IMG/VR virus record: IMGVR_UViG_3300012920_000028
Coordinates: 1 to 64,000 of that record
Strand: one strand, 5' to 3'
Source of the DNA: a virus
Length of the DNA: 64,000 nt
This document shows positions 53,702 through 62,771 of the stretch, piece by piece. The notes under the pieces were generated by a model, which saw only the letters and a program-made list of their open reading frames with translations, had not been told where the DNA came from and searched no databases. Made by a program: the position numbers and the translations under genes. Each line of letters starts with the position of its first letter. Position 1 is the stretch's first letter.

Positions 53702-56700
53702 TCACCACTCGAACATGTTGAGGAACTCGTCCTCGTCTTCCTCCACCCAGTCGTGCCTTGAGGAGTTTTCCTTGATGAGACCCGCTTTGACCGCAAGACT
53801 GTAGTCGCCCATTTTCTTCCCGTCTTTCATGACGGTGTTTCCGAGCGTGACGAAGGAATAGACGCGGCCGGACGCCCATTGGTGCTGCTGAACACCGGGA
53901 CGGTGACCGGTGCGCCACGCCGCCAAACCCTTGTCGTACACCTTCTCAAGAATCGCCTTGTCGACACCTGTCGTCTTCGACATGCGGGTGAGGAAGGAGC
54001 CCTTCCCCTTCAAGGGACCATACAAGCGAGCGAACTTGGTTCGGTACTTGGAAGGCGTGGTTTTCATTCCCCGCGCCGTAGCCTTGATGTCCGATTTCCA
54101 GAATTCGTACGCTTTCGGGTCGTTCACGTCGTACTTGTAGCCTTGGTCAATCTCGTACTCGGCAATCGCCTTCTCGACAGATGTCAGGCCTTTCAGGTAC
54201 TTGGAAGGAATCTTCTTTCCACCGGGAGTACGGGGGTTCGGGCGAGGAAGATTCGACAGTTGCGTAATCGAAATGGTTTGGGCCGTGAGGGCTGAAGGGT
54301 AGGAAACGTCAGAAGGGAACCATGGGTTCGGGCGAGGAAGGTTCTCCTTCATCCAAGCATACGTCTTAGGTGCCTTCTCCTTGAGTTTGGCGCGGCCTTC
54401 GCCGATACCGGGGATGAAATAGACGCGGGAATACAGGGGGGCGCGAAGCCTGATTTCATCGAGGTCCTCCTGCATTTTACGGATGTTCTCGGCGTATTCC
54501 TTGTCTGTGTAGTACGCTCCGGGCTTCGTGTGCGGCGCTTTCTTGGTTCGGAAACCAATGGTGTTCTTCTCGTCGCGGATTTTCGCTTGACCGCCCTTTC
54601 CCTCACGCTTGTCGTTGTCGCCGAAGACGAAGAGGACCTCGGGGTGGTTCCGGACATATGTCGGAGTGATTTTCTTTGGTGGGTTGTCTTTCACTTCGCT
54701 TATGTTTTTCGCAGGTATTGTTTCTGGTGTGGTCCATTCCATACCGTTCAATGTGAGGTCAAGTGTTTCGGGAACCGATATTTCAAGTAAGGCAAAATCC
54801 TCATGGTTGGGCATCTTGGTTTTCCAAAACAATGCTTCTTCTTTTTTTGAAGCAAGGTAAATTCTTGGTTTGAATGATTGGATGTATTCTTCAAACTTCA
54901 TGTCCGGCGCTATCAAGTTTTTTTCTTTAGCAAATTCGTACAATTGGCCTTTCAATGCTCTTGTAAGTGGGCCATGTTGTGGAACAAGGCCATTTTTCTT
55001 GATGCTTGGTAGGTGTTCTTTCAATGTGAGATGGTACAGTTTTTTCGGCATCGGCAACTCTTCACCTCTTACGCTTTTGGCTGGGTTCTTCTTCGGACCC
55101 ATCAACACAGGCACTTTGCCGTACTTGCGCTTCTCCGTCATCCCAATCCACGGAACGTCGGGGCACGGAGGCATTCGGGAGATGTCGTGCTTGCGCGCCC
55201 AGCGCCACGGGTCGTGTCCCCACACCCACAGGCCGAGGAGGCGCCGTGAGACTTGGTTCTGCGTCTTCTGCTCGCGCACGAGGGGGCCTTTCTGGTCAGC
55301 GTTGTAGGGGAACGCGCCGTGGCGCTTCACGAAGCGCACCTGACGCTTGCACCAATCCCAATCGGTTTCTCCGTCGAGTGGGTCATCGGACGGGCCAGTC
55401 CATTCCTTCATGGCCTTCTCATAGTAGTTCTCGATGATGCGTGGCCCGATTTTGATGTAGTCCTTCGGGCCGGTCAGGCCGAGTTTGGCGCGCATTTTGA
55501 GGATGCGACGGCCGCTCACACGCCCACTCTTGATGCCCTGAGCGTCTGCTTCTTCTTTGGAGAGACCGGCCTTCTTCCCGAGGGGAGAATCAAGGAACGC
55601 CTTCAGTTCCTTGTTCTTCATGTTGATGAGATGAACCCACTCCTCGAACCACTCGAAGAGTTCCTTTGGTGGGTTTTCAATTTCCCACGGCTCTTCCCCC
55701 GGTTCCCATTCCAAGTGGTTTTCCATCTGGTGTCTTGTCCATACAGGGTACTTCTTCTTTGGTTCCCACACTCGATAGGGCTTTTGAGCCGGGTCAGACC
55801 ATGGCTTAAGGTTCCCACCACCTGCCGGGGAATAGAAGGAGCGACGGTACTTTTCTCGGGCCTGCTGGTCGAGGAAAAAGAACTCCACCCGTTCGACCTT
55901 CAGGTTCACGTCATCATCAGGGTTGAGTTCTGATTCTGTGGGGCCGAAGGAGAAGTTGTTCCGGAGGGTCGAAATCCAATTGATGTCTTGGAAGGGGAGG
56001 CGTGCTACGATGAGGACTTGGTTGGCGTGAGGGAAAAACTGCGCGACCGAAGTTCGTGTTTGAACGAACATGTCTGCTTTCTTCTTATCGGTGGTCCATG
56101 CACTGCCAAGTCCGTGCGTCTGCCATGACTCTTCGAGTTCTTCGCTCGAAGCGGGAGACCAAATCGCACGGTAGATGGGTATGGAGTCCCTCGAACCATA
56201 CAGCGATTTCCAATGTTCAAACAAGTGTTCGAGGAACCTTTTGCCGGAAGAGCCGGTGTAGCCCCAGCGGCGGAAGTTCCTCTTCATTTCCTTTTTGTTT
56301 TCTCTTTCCACGAAACGCAGCAGACCTTCCAAACCACTTGATGTAAGGACGTCCTTCAATCGGATTCCTTCAGGTGGGTTCCCCATCGGGAGGGCAGAAG
56401 AGTCAAGCAAAGCGGAGAACCTTTCGGCTTGAGCATTTGGAACAAGGACATGTGTCCGGTTCTCAACCGGAGAGCGAATCGTCCCTTCAGGGAGGTAGGA
56501 GTCGTTGAAGTACGAAGGGATGGCGAAAGCACTGTAGTCGCCACTATCCGCCATGTTGTTGAAGGAAATGATGCGGCGGCGTAGTTCCCTGTAATCCCTT
56601 TCAGCATCGGTCTCCGGGGCAAGACCCTGACCAAACGTCGCTTGCCTACCAAGACGTTTAGGCACTTCCTGCACGACTTCAGCGATGGGGACTGCTGGGT

Positions 56701-59392
56701 TCTCAAGGGGGATTTCGTCAATCCGAGAGAGGAAGTTCTTCCGGTAGTTCCCCGTTTCCATGTCGACGAAGAGGTCGAAGTCTTCCTTCGACGCTCGCGC
56801 GATTTGAGCGGGCATCAGGAGGGCGCGCTCCTTCGCTTCCTTCTTGCTCATACCTCCGCGCTCAAGGAGCATGGCTTCGAGAGCCGAAGTGGAACGGTTC
56901 TTCGGTCGGAGGTAAATGGAGAACATGTCGGGGAACAGGTCCTTGTACTTCTTCATCCCGCCAATGTTGACGTCGATGACGTTGATTGGGTATTTGAAAT
57001 CGGCGAATCGGCGGCCATACAGGTGACCGTTCTTCATGCGACGGTATTCGAGGAACTCGTCGTTCTGAATCATTTCCATGAACTTCGCCTTCGACACGAA
57101 GTGCTTGTCCACTCCGTCGCGCTCCTTCGGTCGTGGTGGCCGTGTCGTGTAGGCGAGGACCTCGCCCACTCCGGGGAACTTCTTCTTGAGTAGGCGAATC
57201 GAAGTGGACTTCCCCACGCCTGCTGGCCCGGAAATGCTGATGAGGCGAACGCGCGAAGCCTTCCTCGGATTGACCGCGACCACGGGCACTGCCGCCTGCT
57301 CCGGCTCTTCGAGTTGCACATCCTCGATTTGCTGAAGAGCACGGCCGAGTGTGAGGTAGATGGCGTTCACCGCCTCGCGCCCGAGGTCCATGTTTAGGTT
57401 CGGGAAATCCTTCCGGAACGTGAGGTCGAAGTTGCCCGTTCCGTTCGAGGCGCGCACATTGAGGTCATAGCCGTCGGGGATGACGTCTCCGAGTTCGGGG
57501 GCGTTGGTCGTGTTGAGAATGAGGTAGCCGTTTCCGCTCGTTTTGTTGGTGGGGTACCAGTAGTCCTTCGACGGGTCCACATTGTGTCGAAGGTATGGCT
57601 CGAACGCGGCCTCCATCAAGGCTGCTGAAATGTCTTGGACCCCGTAGTTCCACCTGTATTTGACCGAAGCCACCAAGGGACGCGGGTTCTGCCTCGGCTC
57701 GTTGAGGAAGGCCCGCAACTTCTCGACATGCTGCCTCAGATACCAGTTCTTGAAGTCTGCACCGTTCACTTTCCCGTCATAGTGCCCCGCCGACTTGAAC
57801 TCCTGAGCCATACCCGTCCACATGAACGGGTGGTGCGTGGCGATGTCAGCCATGAGCATGAACAAGGCCGCACCGTAGTATGGGCCGACCTGCGTTCGGA
57901 AGAAGTCCTCGGAGATGTTCCTACGCCCGATGTCCGATTCGAGCATCACCGAAACGATGTCGTCGAGGGGCTCGGGAATGTCGAGGTCGCCGGAGATGAA
58001 GGAGTCCCACATCATCTGAGCGCCTTTCGAGTGGTGGATTTCGTTTCCGCTATCCTTCTGAATGTTCTTCCCCGCGTCATGATAGAGGGCGAGAATGTAG
58101 ACCAAGTCAAGCATCGAGTAGTTCGATGCGATGTTCTCGTTTAGGTAGGCACGCACCTTCTTCCGAAGGTCGGAATCGAACCCGATGTCCTCCCACTTGA
58201 ACATCCGTCCTGAAGGGAATTGCTTCGTTGGCTCAAGGTGGTGACTGAGCCAGAAATAGCAGAACATTGTGTGAGCGTATTCATCTCCGCCATAGTGGAC
58301 GAAGTCGTAGTCCAAACCCGAGAGTTCCTCCAAGGCCGGGTGATAGAGCCGGGAGGGAGGTTGGATTTTGCTGCTGACCGGACCGGGATTGGCCCGAACT
58401 TCGAAAGGGTCCTCGTCCCCCTTCGGGACCTCTTCAGGTGGTGTGTAGTTGGGGTTCACGAACTGCTTGTAGGAAATGGTCGCGATGGAACCGAACTTCT
58501 TGTTGAAGAGGTTCACCATGTGTTGCGTGACGGCGTGGCAGAACTCGACGTCGTCCGAGCCCTTGTGCTTTTTTGCCTCCACTTCGCCCGCTTCGAGCAT
58601 AGCGTCGATATCAGCAATGAACTTCTCCTCGTCAAAGCCGAGGTATTTCTCCACACGGGAGTTCTTCACCTTGAATGTGAAGCGGTCGATACGGTCACGC
58701 ATGACGGTGTAATGCCGCTTCACACCTGTCGAGAAGGAAGCATCGAGGTACCATTGAATATCGTCGGCTGAAGTGAGCGAAGGCTCGTCCTTCGACGGGT
58801 GCGTGTGGTAGAAAGCAACCTCTTCGCCCGGGCGCTTGTTGATTTTGATTTTGGGCATGATGAGCGAGGCTCGGCGATGATAGATGTTCCCGTTCTTCGT
58901 GACCCACCCGTAGGATTCTCCGGTGAAGGAAACGAAAGACCACAACTTGTCGAGGAACGCCTTGTCATCGAGTTTGCTGTAGCGGTGCTTGGTGAAGTGC
59001 TTCTCCGGCTTGTCGATGACCATGCCGTGCATTTCGGCCTTGAACTCGCTCACCGAAGTCGGGTTCTTCAGCACGCCGTCGAAAGACAGGTGTCCCTTAG
59101 CGATAGTGACCATTCCTCCGGGGTTTGAGCGGACGACTGAAACTTCGTCGCACCGGATGAGAACGTGAACCATCTGTGGCTTTCGGTCGCGGTAGGGAAC
59201 GTATCGCCCTTGGTCGAGGAAGTGCTTCATGGCCTCGCGGGCTTCCTTCCTCTTCACTTGGCCGTCGAACATGACGAACCACGTTTGATTCTCGATGTCG
59301 AGAGTAGCCTCTTTGACGTTGAGAGAGCCAAGAGCCGAGCCGCCCCTCGGAAAGTGCGTGTACTTACGCACCTGTCTCGGACTCAGCGTCAT
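53702..59392 (-). CDS. Giant multi-enzyme protein: JAB, HD, guanylate kinase, ART-like, DUF7831-like and DUF5824-like domains
   Basis: This 1896-aa protein joins many enzyme-like domains. (1) ~160-230, JAB/MPN metalloprotease-like (HTHPSKDEPSLTSADD). (2) ~365-560, HD phosphohydrolase (EYAHTMF, LALYHDAGKN, MADIATHH). (3) ~714-895, guanylate kinase (SGPAGVGKSTS, YTTRPPRPKERDG). (4) ~1050-1180, ADP-ribosyltransferase-like (IPIYRAIWSP, GSAWTTDKKKADMF, ESELN). (5) ~1440-1575, a second ART/RNA 2'-phosphotransferase-like domain (KKLYHLTLKEHLPSIKKNGL), in low-GC DNA. (6) ~1575-1690, DUF7831-like (FVFGDNDKREGKGGQAKIRD). (7) ~1725-1870, DUF5824-like (GGKKIPSKYLKGLTSVEKAI). Domains are separated by linkers containing Asn-Pro (VRANPGP, AVNPRKA, LENPAVP, KKNPAKS, DNPPKKI, RPNPRTP). 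It may be a virion-packaged toolkit, or a polyprotein cut by one of the viral proteases. The start overlaps the primase-ligase gene by 29 nt. Confidence 0.8.
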   Translation of the reverse strand: MTLSPRQVRKYTHFPRGGSALGSLNVKEATLDIENQTWFVMFDGQVKRKEAREAMKHFLDQGRYVPYRDRKPQMVHVLIRCDEVSVVRSNPGGMVTIAKGHLSFDGVLKNPTSVSEFKAEMHGMVIDKPEKHFTKHRYSKLDDKAFLDKLWSFVSFTGESYGWVTKNGNIYHRRASLIMPKIKINKRPGEEVAFYHTHPSKDEPSLTSADDIQWYLDASFSTGVKRHYTVMRDRIDRFTFKVKNSRVEKYLGFDEEKFIADIDAMLEAGEVEAKKHKGSDDVEFCHAVTQHMVNLFNKKFGSIATISYKQFVNPNYTPPEEVPKGDEDPFEVRANPGPVSSKIQPPSRLYHPALEELSGLDYDFVHYGGDEYAHTMFCYFWLSHHLEPTKQFPSGRMFKWEDIGFDSDLRKKVRAYLNENIASNYSMLDLVYILALYHDAGKNIQKDSGNEIHHSKGAQMMWDSFISGDLDIPEPLDDIVSVMLESDIGRRNISEDFFRTQVGPYYGAALFMLMADIATHHPFMWTGMAQEFKSAGHYDGKVNGADFKNWYLRQHVEKLRAFLNEPRQNPRPLVASVKYRWNYGVQDISAALMEAAFEPYLRHNVDPSKDYWYPTNKTSGNGYLILNTTNAPELGDVIPDGYDLNVRASNGTGNFDLTFRKDFPNLNMDLGREAVNAIYLTLGRALQQIEDVQLEEPEQAAVPVVAVNPRKASRVRLISISGPAGVGKSTSIRLLKKKFPGVGEVLAYTTRPPRPKERDGVDKHFVSKAKFMEMIQNDEFLEYRRMKNGHLYGRRFADFKYPINVIDVNIGGMKKYKDLFPDMFSIYLRPKNRSTSALEAMLLERGGMSKKEAKERALLMPAQIARASKEDFDLFVDMETGNYRKNFLSRIDEIPLENPAVPIAEVVQEVPKRLGRQATFGQGLAPETDAERDYRELRRRIISFNNMADSGDYSAFAIPSYFNDSYLPEGTIRSPVENRTHVLVPNAQAERFSALLDSSALPMGNPPEGIRLKDVLTSSGLEGLLRFVERENKKEMKRNFRRWGYTGSSGKRFLEHLFEHWKSLYGSRDSIPIYRAIWSPASSEELEESWQTHGLGSAWTTDKKKADMFVQTRTSVAQFFPHANQVLIVARLPFQDINWISTLRNNFSFGPTESELNPDDDVNLKVERVEFFFLDQQAREKYRRSFYSPAGGGNLKPWSDPAQKPYRVWEPKKKYPVWTRHQMENHLEWEPGEEPWEIENPPKELFEWFEEWVHLINMKNKELKAFLDSPLGKKAGLSKEEADAQGIKSGRVSGRRILKMRAKLGLTGPKDYIKIGPRIIENYYEKAMKEWTGPSDDPLDGETDWDWCKRQVRFVKRHGAFPYNADQKGPLVREQKTQNQVSRRLLGLWVWGHDPWRWARKHDISRMPPCPDVPWIGMTEKRKYGKVPVLMGPKKNPAKSVRGEELPMPKKLYHLTLKEHLPSIKKNGLVPQHGPLTRALKGQLYEFAKEKNLIAPDMKFEEYIQSFKPRIYLASKKEEALFWKTKMPNHEDFALLEISVPETLDLTLNGMEWTTPETIPAKNISEVKDNPPKKITPTYVRNHPEVLFVFGDNDKREGKGGQAKIRDEKNTIGFRTKKAPHTKPGAYYTDKEYAENIRKMQEDLDEIRLRAPLYSRVYFIPGIGEGRAKLKEKAPKTYAWMKENLPRPNPWFPSDVSYPSALTAQTISITQLSNLPRPNPRTPGGKKIPSKYLKGLTSVEKAIAEYEIDQGYKYDVNDPKAYEFWKSDIKATARGMKTTPSKYRTKFARLYGPLKGKGSFLTRMSKTTGVDKAILEKVYDKGLAAWRTGHRPGVQQHQWASGRVYSFVTLGNTVMKDGKKMGDYSLAVKAGLIKENSSRHDWVEEDEDEFLNMFEW

Positions 59393-62300
59393 CGTCAGAC
59401 CTCATGAAACGTGCAAGCGGGGACACCGCCTCCGTATCGGGGAGAGCAGCGTCGGAAATGAACTCTCCGCCCGGGTTCTTCTTCGCAAGACGAAGTGCAC
59501 GGGAGTGAATCTCTCGGTCTTTCGAAGCATCGAACGACCTGTCCCTGAAATCATTCTTCATGGACTCGTCCTGACGAACGAACTCACCTGTGTCGAGGTT
59601 TTCTTCAGCCCACCCGAAGTCCCCTCTCGTTTCAGCCGGGCGGCGAACGCGGTAGCCGAGGCGCGGGTCCATGTTCACACCTACCGCGAACTCCGCGTCG
59701 CGTCGTGCTTGGTCATCATCCTGCATGTAGTCCATGAGCAATTGATTGTGATACAAGGTTTCCTCTCTCGCGCCTTTCTCATGCACGACACCGCCGATGT
59801 TCGGGCCTTCCTCGTCAAACACACCGTCTTCGGAACCGACAATGAAACCCGGAATCGAAAGGTAGTACGAAACGCCATGTTTGTCCTTCGGGAAACGCAT
59901 GAAGGCGTCAGGGGCGTAGTGAAGACCCCACTTCCCCGGGCTCAAGACGAGTTGGTTCTCGAACTCGCCCTTGAGGTCCTTGTTCACGTCGACCGGTTGT
60001 CCACCCCTTCCTCGAACACGTCCAGCACGCTGGTCATATCCACTGCTCATCCACGAGGTCGGTGTTCCAACAACCCTCGTTTCACTCTCTGTTCCGGGTT
60101 CAACACCATAGGTCATGCCGGGATAGTCGGGGTGAGAGTATTCGCGAGGGAAACCACCAATCCATCGCGGACCGTTGTTCCAGCCATAGAAGGGGTTCAT
60201 TCGAACACGTGTTAGACCGGACTTTGAAACAAAATGGCGACGGGGTTTCTGATGAGAGTATTTGAACCTCCGAGATTCGGGGTTCTGAATCGCTTCGACT
60301 CCGGTTCTTTTCCCCTTTGGCGCAGCCTTGATGTTGAAACCTCCCGCTTCGCTCACTTGCGTGTGCCGAATGTCGGTTGAATTGAGCGGGTCCTTGTCTT
60401 CACGGACGCGGAGGAGGGTCGGTGTGCCGCCAAGGCCGCGAGTCGTGTAGGGACGTGGCGTGACGCTATATTGGCTCCCTCCACGTTGATATGCGGTGGA
60501 ACCGGGAGCGGCGCGGTCCTGCTTGAAATAGAACGAAGGGCCACGAACCTTCTCAACATCAGACAGGCGCATAAACTGAACTTCCACAACCACCTTCGGC
60601 TCGACGAGGAGGATGTCGGGGTATTGCTCTCGCAATTTCGGTGAGCGAATCACGTGTTCGCCGTCGGCGTATTCCGTGCTCCTCATGGGGCCGATGACCT
60701 GACGGAAAAGCGCGGCACTCTCTTCTTTCGTGAGCCTACCCGGTCCGACATAGCCGACGGGAACATACACGTTCCCAAACTTCATCTTTTTCGCGACGCC
60801 AATCATGACGGTCCCGATTTCTTCCTTCTCGTCTTCGAACGTCTTGGCGGTCGTACCAATCCCCATGATAACGACGTCAAGCGTGTACTTGCGCTTCACC
60901 TTGTAGGTCTTCCCGTCCACGATGAGCACGAGTCCCTCGTGGCCGCGCGTCTTCACCTCAGACTCCCACTTTGCCTTGATGACCGGGTAGTGGTCGTCCA
61001 TCAGAATGAGAGGGTCAACACACCGGATGCGGTCGCCGTCAAGGTCGGCCACCTTCGCGATGCGCTCGTCAAAGGAAAGGTCCTGAACCTTCACGCCGTC
61101 CACAGAATAGACGTCGGTGATGACGAACTTCAGTTTGGAGAAGTCCTCGGGCGAGGGGTTGTCTTTCCGCAAGAAGCCGACGGCCGACGGTCCGAGAGGG
61201 ACGCCAACGTCGTCCAGAAGAATGGACTCACCGAGAACAGTCAGTTCATCGAAGCCGAGACGCGCGCACATCTCTTCGAAATCGCGCGTCAGGTGGTTGT
61301 CCCACCCGAAATGTCCGCCCTTCCCCTGCAGCATGATTGTGCGCTGAAGGTTGATTCCTGAGTCAAGACGTTCGCCGTTGATTCTGAAGCCACCCCGCTT
61401 GTTGAAGGAGAGCATCCCAAGTTGTCCGTCGTACTTCGTCATGACGGCGACCTTCTTTGCGTCCTCAAGCACGGGGCCGAGGTCGCGGAACGTCTTCTCC
61501 TTGAACCGCTTCTTCCACTTCTCAAGGAACGAAACGAACTCGTGGCCCTTGTCTTTGGCGGTGACGCACGGTGGCGCCGCCCGGGTGTCGCTGAATCCCG
61601 CGCCAATGCCGGCGCTCACGAACCACCTATCCACCACACCTTGCAAGTGCTCGAACCGCTCAATGACGTTCATGGGGTGTGCGGACATTGGATTGAAGTT
61701 CTTCAGGTCGCTGATTGATACGGGGATTCGACACAGGCCGGTTGAGCCTTCAAGGTCGTTCATCTTGAAGTGCATTCCGAAGAACATACCCGTAGTCTGA
61801 TTCTGGCCGAAAAGGCGGTCGTCAAGGACTGGAAGCATCTCGACCATGCCCTGCTCTCGGTCGTAGGTCCAATGCTTCTTGACTCCCCTCAAGAGGTTGT
61901 TCTTGCAGTATTCCTTCATGGCCTGCATGGTTTCGAAGCCGAAGCCGTTCACGTTCAGCCAGATTTGGAACGAGCGCCCGGTGAACTGAATGAGAATGTC
62001 GTGTTTCTTCGACACGTGTTTCGCAATCGTGTGGATGTGTTCGAGGTAGTCCTCAAACGCCGCCCCTGAAACATTGTCGAAATCGAGGACGGCCATCTTC
62101 GGGTAGCCTTCGGGTGAGGGTCGGAACTGGATGCCCCGAATCGCACGGTTGGTTCCTCCACTCACGGTGATTTCAGAACCCGTGGTCTCCGCGAAGGTCT
62201 CGAACTTGGCCGCGGACATGAAGCGTTGAACGTCGGCCTCGCTCTTGATTCGGTACATCTGACTCGTCGTGACGCCGTCTCCGCGACTACGGCTGTACTC

Positions 62301-62771
62301 CACCGTTTGAATCGGGTGGTGCATGGTCTTCCTCAAACAGAACGGGAGGAACACTCGGTTGTATTCCCCCACGAAGGTCTTGATGAGTTCGTGTTGCTTC
62401 TTCGCCTCCGGCGTATCGGAAAGGTCCGGAGCGGTTGGGAAGAAGCCGAGCGTGAGAGAGAAGCCACCGTGCACCTTGGCGTAGGCGTCGCGAAGGATTG
62501 GTCGGAGGACTTCCATCTGTTGCTTCGTCGTGAGGTTCACGTCGCGGCGAAAGAGCGGGTCTCCGGTGCTTGGGTGGGTCCAATCCGCGGCTTTCAGGGG
62601 AGGGGTGTTGTTGTCGAACGCCTTCGTCCCCATCTGAAACATCTTTCGTTGTCCGAGGAACTTCACGAGGAACTCTTCCATGTCGGACTCCGTGACGCCA
62701 AACCCGGCCGAAGTCACGTAATTGGTGTACCTCCCCCATTGTTCGAGAACACCGTCATAGGGAGAAATCAT
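59364..62771 (-). CDS. Primase (AEP)-ATP-dependent DNA ligase fusion, 1135 aa
   Basis: A primase-polymerase (archaeo-eukaryotic) domain at ~200-400 has YPKMAVLDFDN (DxD), QFTGRSFQIWLNV (Gln where His is usual) and STGLCRIPVSIS (basic motif). It is followed by a complete ATP-dependent ligase: motif I TKYDGQLG (Lys at ~446), GEGLVL-type motif IV as HEGLVLIVDG, motif V YKVKRKYTLDVV (~615-635), and the OB fold ending LRVREDKDP (motif VI). The last ~380 residues are unassigned, with Asn-Pro linkers (RMNPFYG, KKNPGGE). Residues 1-200 are also unassigned. Primer synthesis and nick sealing on one chain would suit lagging-strand work; LigD in bacterial end joining has a similar domain pairing. Confidence 0.85.
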   Translation of the reverse strand: MISPYDGVLEQWGRYTNYVTSAGFGVTESDMEEFLVKFLGQRKMFQMGTKAFDNNTPPLKAADWTHPSTGDPLFRRDVNLTTKQQMEVLRPILRDAYAKVHGGFSLTLGFFPTAPDLSDTPEAKKQHELIKTFVGEYNRVFLPFCLRKTMHHPIQTVEYSRSRGDGVTTSQMYRIKSEADVQRFMSAAKFETFAETTGSEITVSGGTNRAIRGIQFRPSPEGYPKMAVLDFDNVSGAAFEDYLEHIHTIAKHVSKKHDILIQFTGRSFQIWLNVNGFGFETMQAMKEYCKNNLLRGVKKHWTYDREQGMVEMLPVLDDRLFGQNQTTGMFFGMHFKMNDLEGSTGLCRIPVSISDLKNFNPMSAHPMNVIERFEHLQGVVDRWFVSAGIGAGFSDTRAAPPCVTAKDKGHEFVSFLEKWKKRFKEKTFRDLGPVLEDAKKVAVMTKYDGQLGMLSFNKRGGFRINGERLDSGINLQRTIMLQGKGGHFGWDNHLTRDFEEMCARLGFDELTVLGESILLDDVGVPLGPSAVGFLRKDNPSPEDFSKLKFVITDVYSVDGVKVQDLSFDERIAKVADLDGDRIRCVDPLILMDDHYPVIKAKWESEVKTRGHEGLVLIVDGKTYKVKRKYTLDVVIMGIGTTAKTFEDEKEEIGTVMIGVAKKMKFGNVYVPVGYVGPGRLTKEESAALFRQVIGPMRSTEYADGEHVIRSPKLREQYPDILLVEPKVVVEVQFMRLSDVEKVRGPSFYFKQDRAAPGSTAYQRGGSQYSVTPRPYTTRGLGGTPTLLRVREDKDPLNSTDIRHTQVSEAGGFNIKAAPKGKRTGVEAIQNPESRRFKYSHQKPRRHFVSKSGLTRVRMNPFYGWNNGPRWIGGFPREYSHPDYPGMTYGVEPGTESETRVVGTPTSWMSSGYDQRAGRVRGRGGQPVDVNKDLKGEFENQLVLSPGKWGLHYAPDAFMRFPKDKHGVSYYLSIPGFIVGSEDGVFDEEGPNIGGVVHEKGAREETLYHNQLLMDYMQDDDQARRDAEFAVGVNMDPRLGYRVRRPAETRGDFGWAEENLDTGEFVRQDESMKNDFRDRSFDASKDREIHSRALRLAKKNPGGEFISDAALPDTEAVSPLARFMRSDDDAESETGA

